From Romeriopsis navalis LEGE 11480 (GTDB taxonomy: Bacteria > Cyanobacteriota > Cyanobacteriia > Leptolyngbyales > Leptolyngbyaceae), in NCBI RefSeq assembly GCF_015207035.1, contig NZ_JADEXQ010000070.1, positions 1-32,896 on the forward strand: a stretch of DNA of 32,896 nucleotides, given 5' to 3'. A model generated the notes under the pieces. It saw nothing but the letters and a program-made list of their open reading frames with translations, ran no database searches and was not told the DNA's origin. Made by a program: the position numbers and the translations under genes. This document shows, in pieces, positions 32,690 through 32,896 of the stretch. The stretch's first letter is position 1. Each line of letters opens with the position of its first letter.

Positions 32690-32896
32690 ATGGTCGCCAA
32701 TGCTGTGAATGAAAGTTTAAGACAGGCTTATCAGGGAAGTGTATCTGCCATTATTCAGATTTTGAACGATCGGCTGTTGGGGACTGGCGTGCGGACCCGC
32801 GCAATTTTTGAAGGTCGGATATTACAACTGCTATGTGAAGCGGCAAAACCAGAACAACTTGATCAAGACGTCTTAATTCAACAGGTGAAAGATATC
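32690..32896 (+). CDS. N-terminal part of an unknown protein, cut by window end
   Basis: An open frame from ATG 32690 runs to the last base (69 codons). It begins VANAVNESLRQAYQGSVSAI and continues through a segment with IIQILNDRLLGTGVRTRAIF. The pattern (small helical repeat with a bipartite Ala/Leu core) resembles N-terminal domains I associate with unnamed cyanobacterial multi-domain proteins, but the family cannot be fixed from this part. Confidence 0.65.
   Translation, partial: MVANAVNESLRQAYQGSVSAIIQILNDRLLGTGVRTRAIFEGRILQLLCEAAKPEQLDQDVLIQQVKDI

Noticed and set aside
1-32896. CRISPR array, rRNA genes or complete insertion sequence
   Set aside because: I saw no regularly spaced repeats, no rRNA sequence and no transposase in the window.

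Overview
The window comes from a cyanobacterium. It carries ndhM (a subunit found only in cyanobacterial and plastid NDH-1), a plastid-like tRNA-Glu(UUC) ending in GGGGGTA, frequent CGATCG and several HIP1-type GCGATCGC octamers, and core genes of cyanobacterial type (rpsN, serA, prmA, LytR-CpsA-Psr protein). I cannot name the genus. Gene starts are often weakly supported because Shine-Dalgarno sequences are sparse.

Region 1, about 1-12526, is a mobile element next to tRNA-Glu. It has two arms diverging from an XRE-type repressor gene and its operator near 8.54 kb. The right arm (+) carries a small gene, a zinc-finger/TOPRIM/AAA primase-helicase and a tyrosine recombinase that ends against the tRNA. 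The left arm (-) carries a chain of small unknown genes, then a compact block: a 101-aa protein, a 647-aa proline-rich protein, an excisionase-like protein, four small or mid-size proteins, a holin-like membrane protein and an L,D-transpeptidase-like protein. It looks like a small temperate phage, a phage satellite or a phage-derived plasmid. I recognise no terminase, portal, capsid or tail gene. The first 127 bases, which hold the last codons of an integrase, its terminator and 20 bases of the tRNA 3' end, recur exactly at 12400-12526. The left edge is therefore an integrase-att-left-arm junction, as in a circular or tandem form with a 12399-bp unit, and not a simple attL.

Region 2, about 12507-23165, is chromosomal: tRNA-Glu with its promoter, a PlsC-type acyltransferase, a LytR-CpsA-Psr protein, a GAF sensor histidine kinase, a HerA-like ATPase, a cyanobacterial unknown, a DAHP synthase, rpsN, a second unknown and a gamma-glutamylcyclotransferase-like protein.

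Region 3, about 23.2-27.5 kb, holds a decayed endonuclease/exonuclease/phosphatase-family gene with in-frame stops, a stretch of about 420 bases with no gene, and a stand-alone single-module NRPS (partial C-like domain, A, PCP, TE) with an unusual adenylation pocket.

Region 4, 27.5 kb to the end, is core metabolism: prmA, serA, a PLP-dependent threonine/serine dehydratase-like gene, ndhM, a histidine phosphatase and the start of an unidentified gene cut by the window edge. Several gene pairs are separated by strong hairpin terminators, noted individually.
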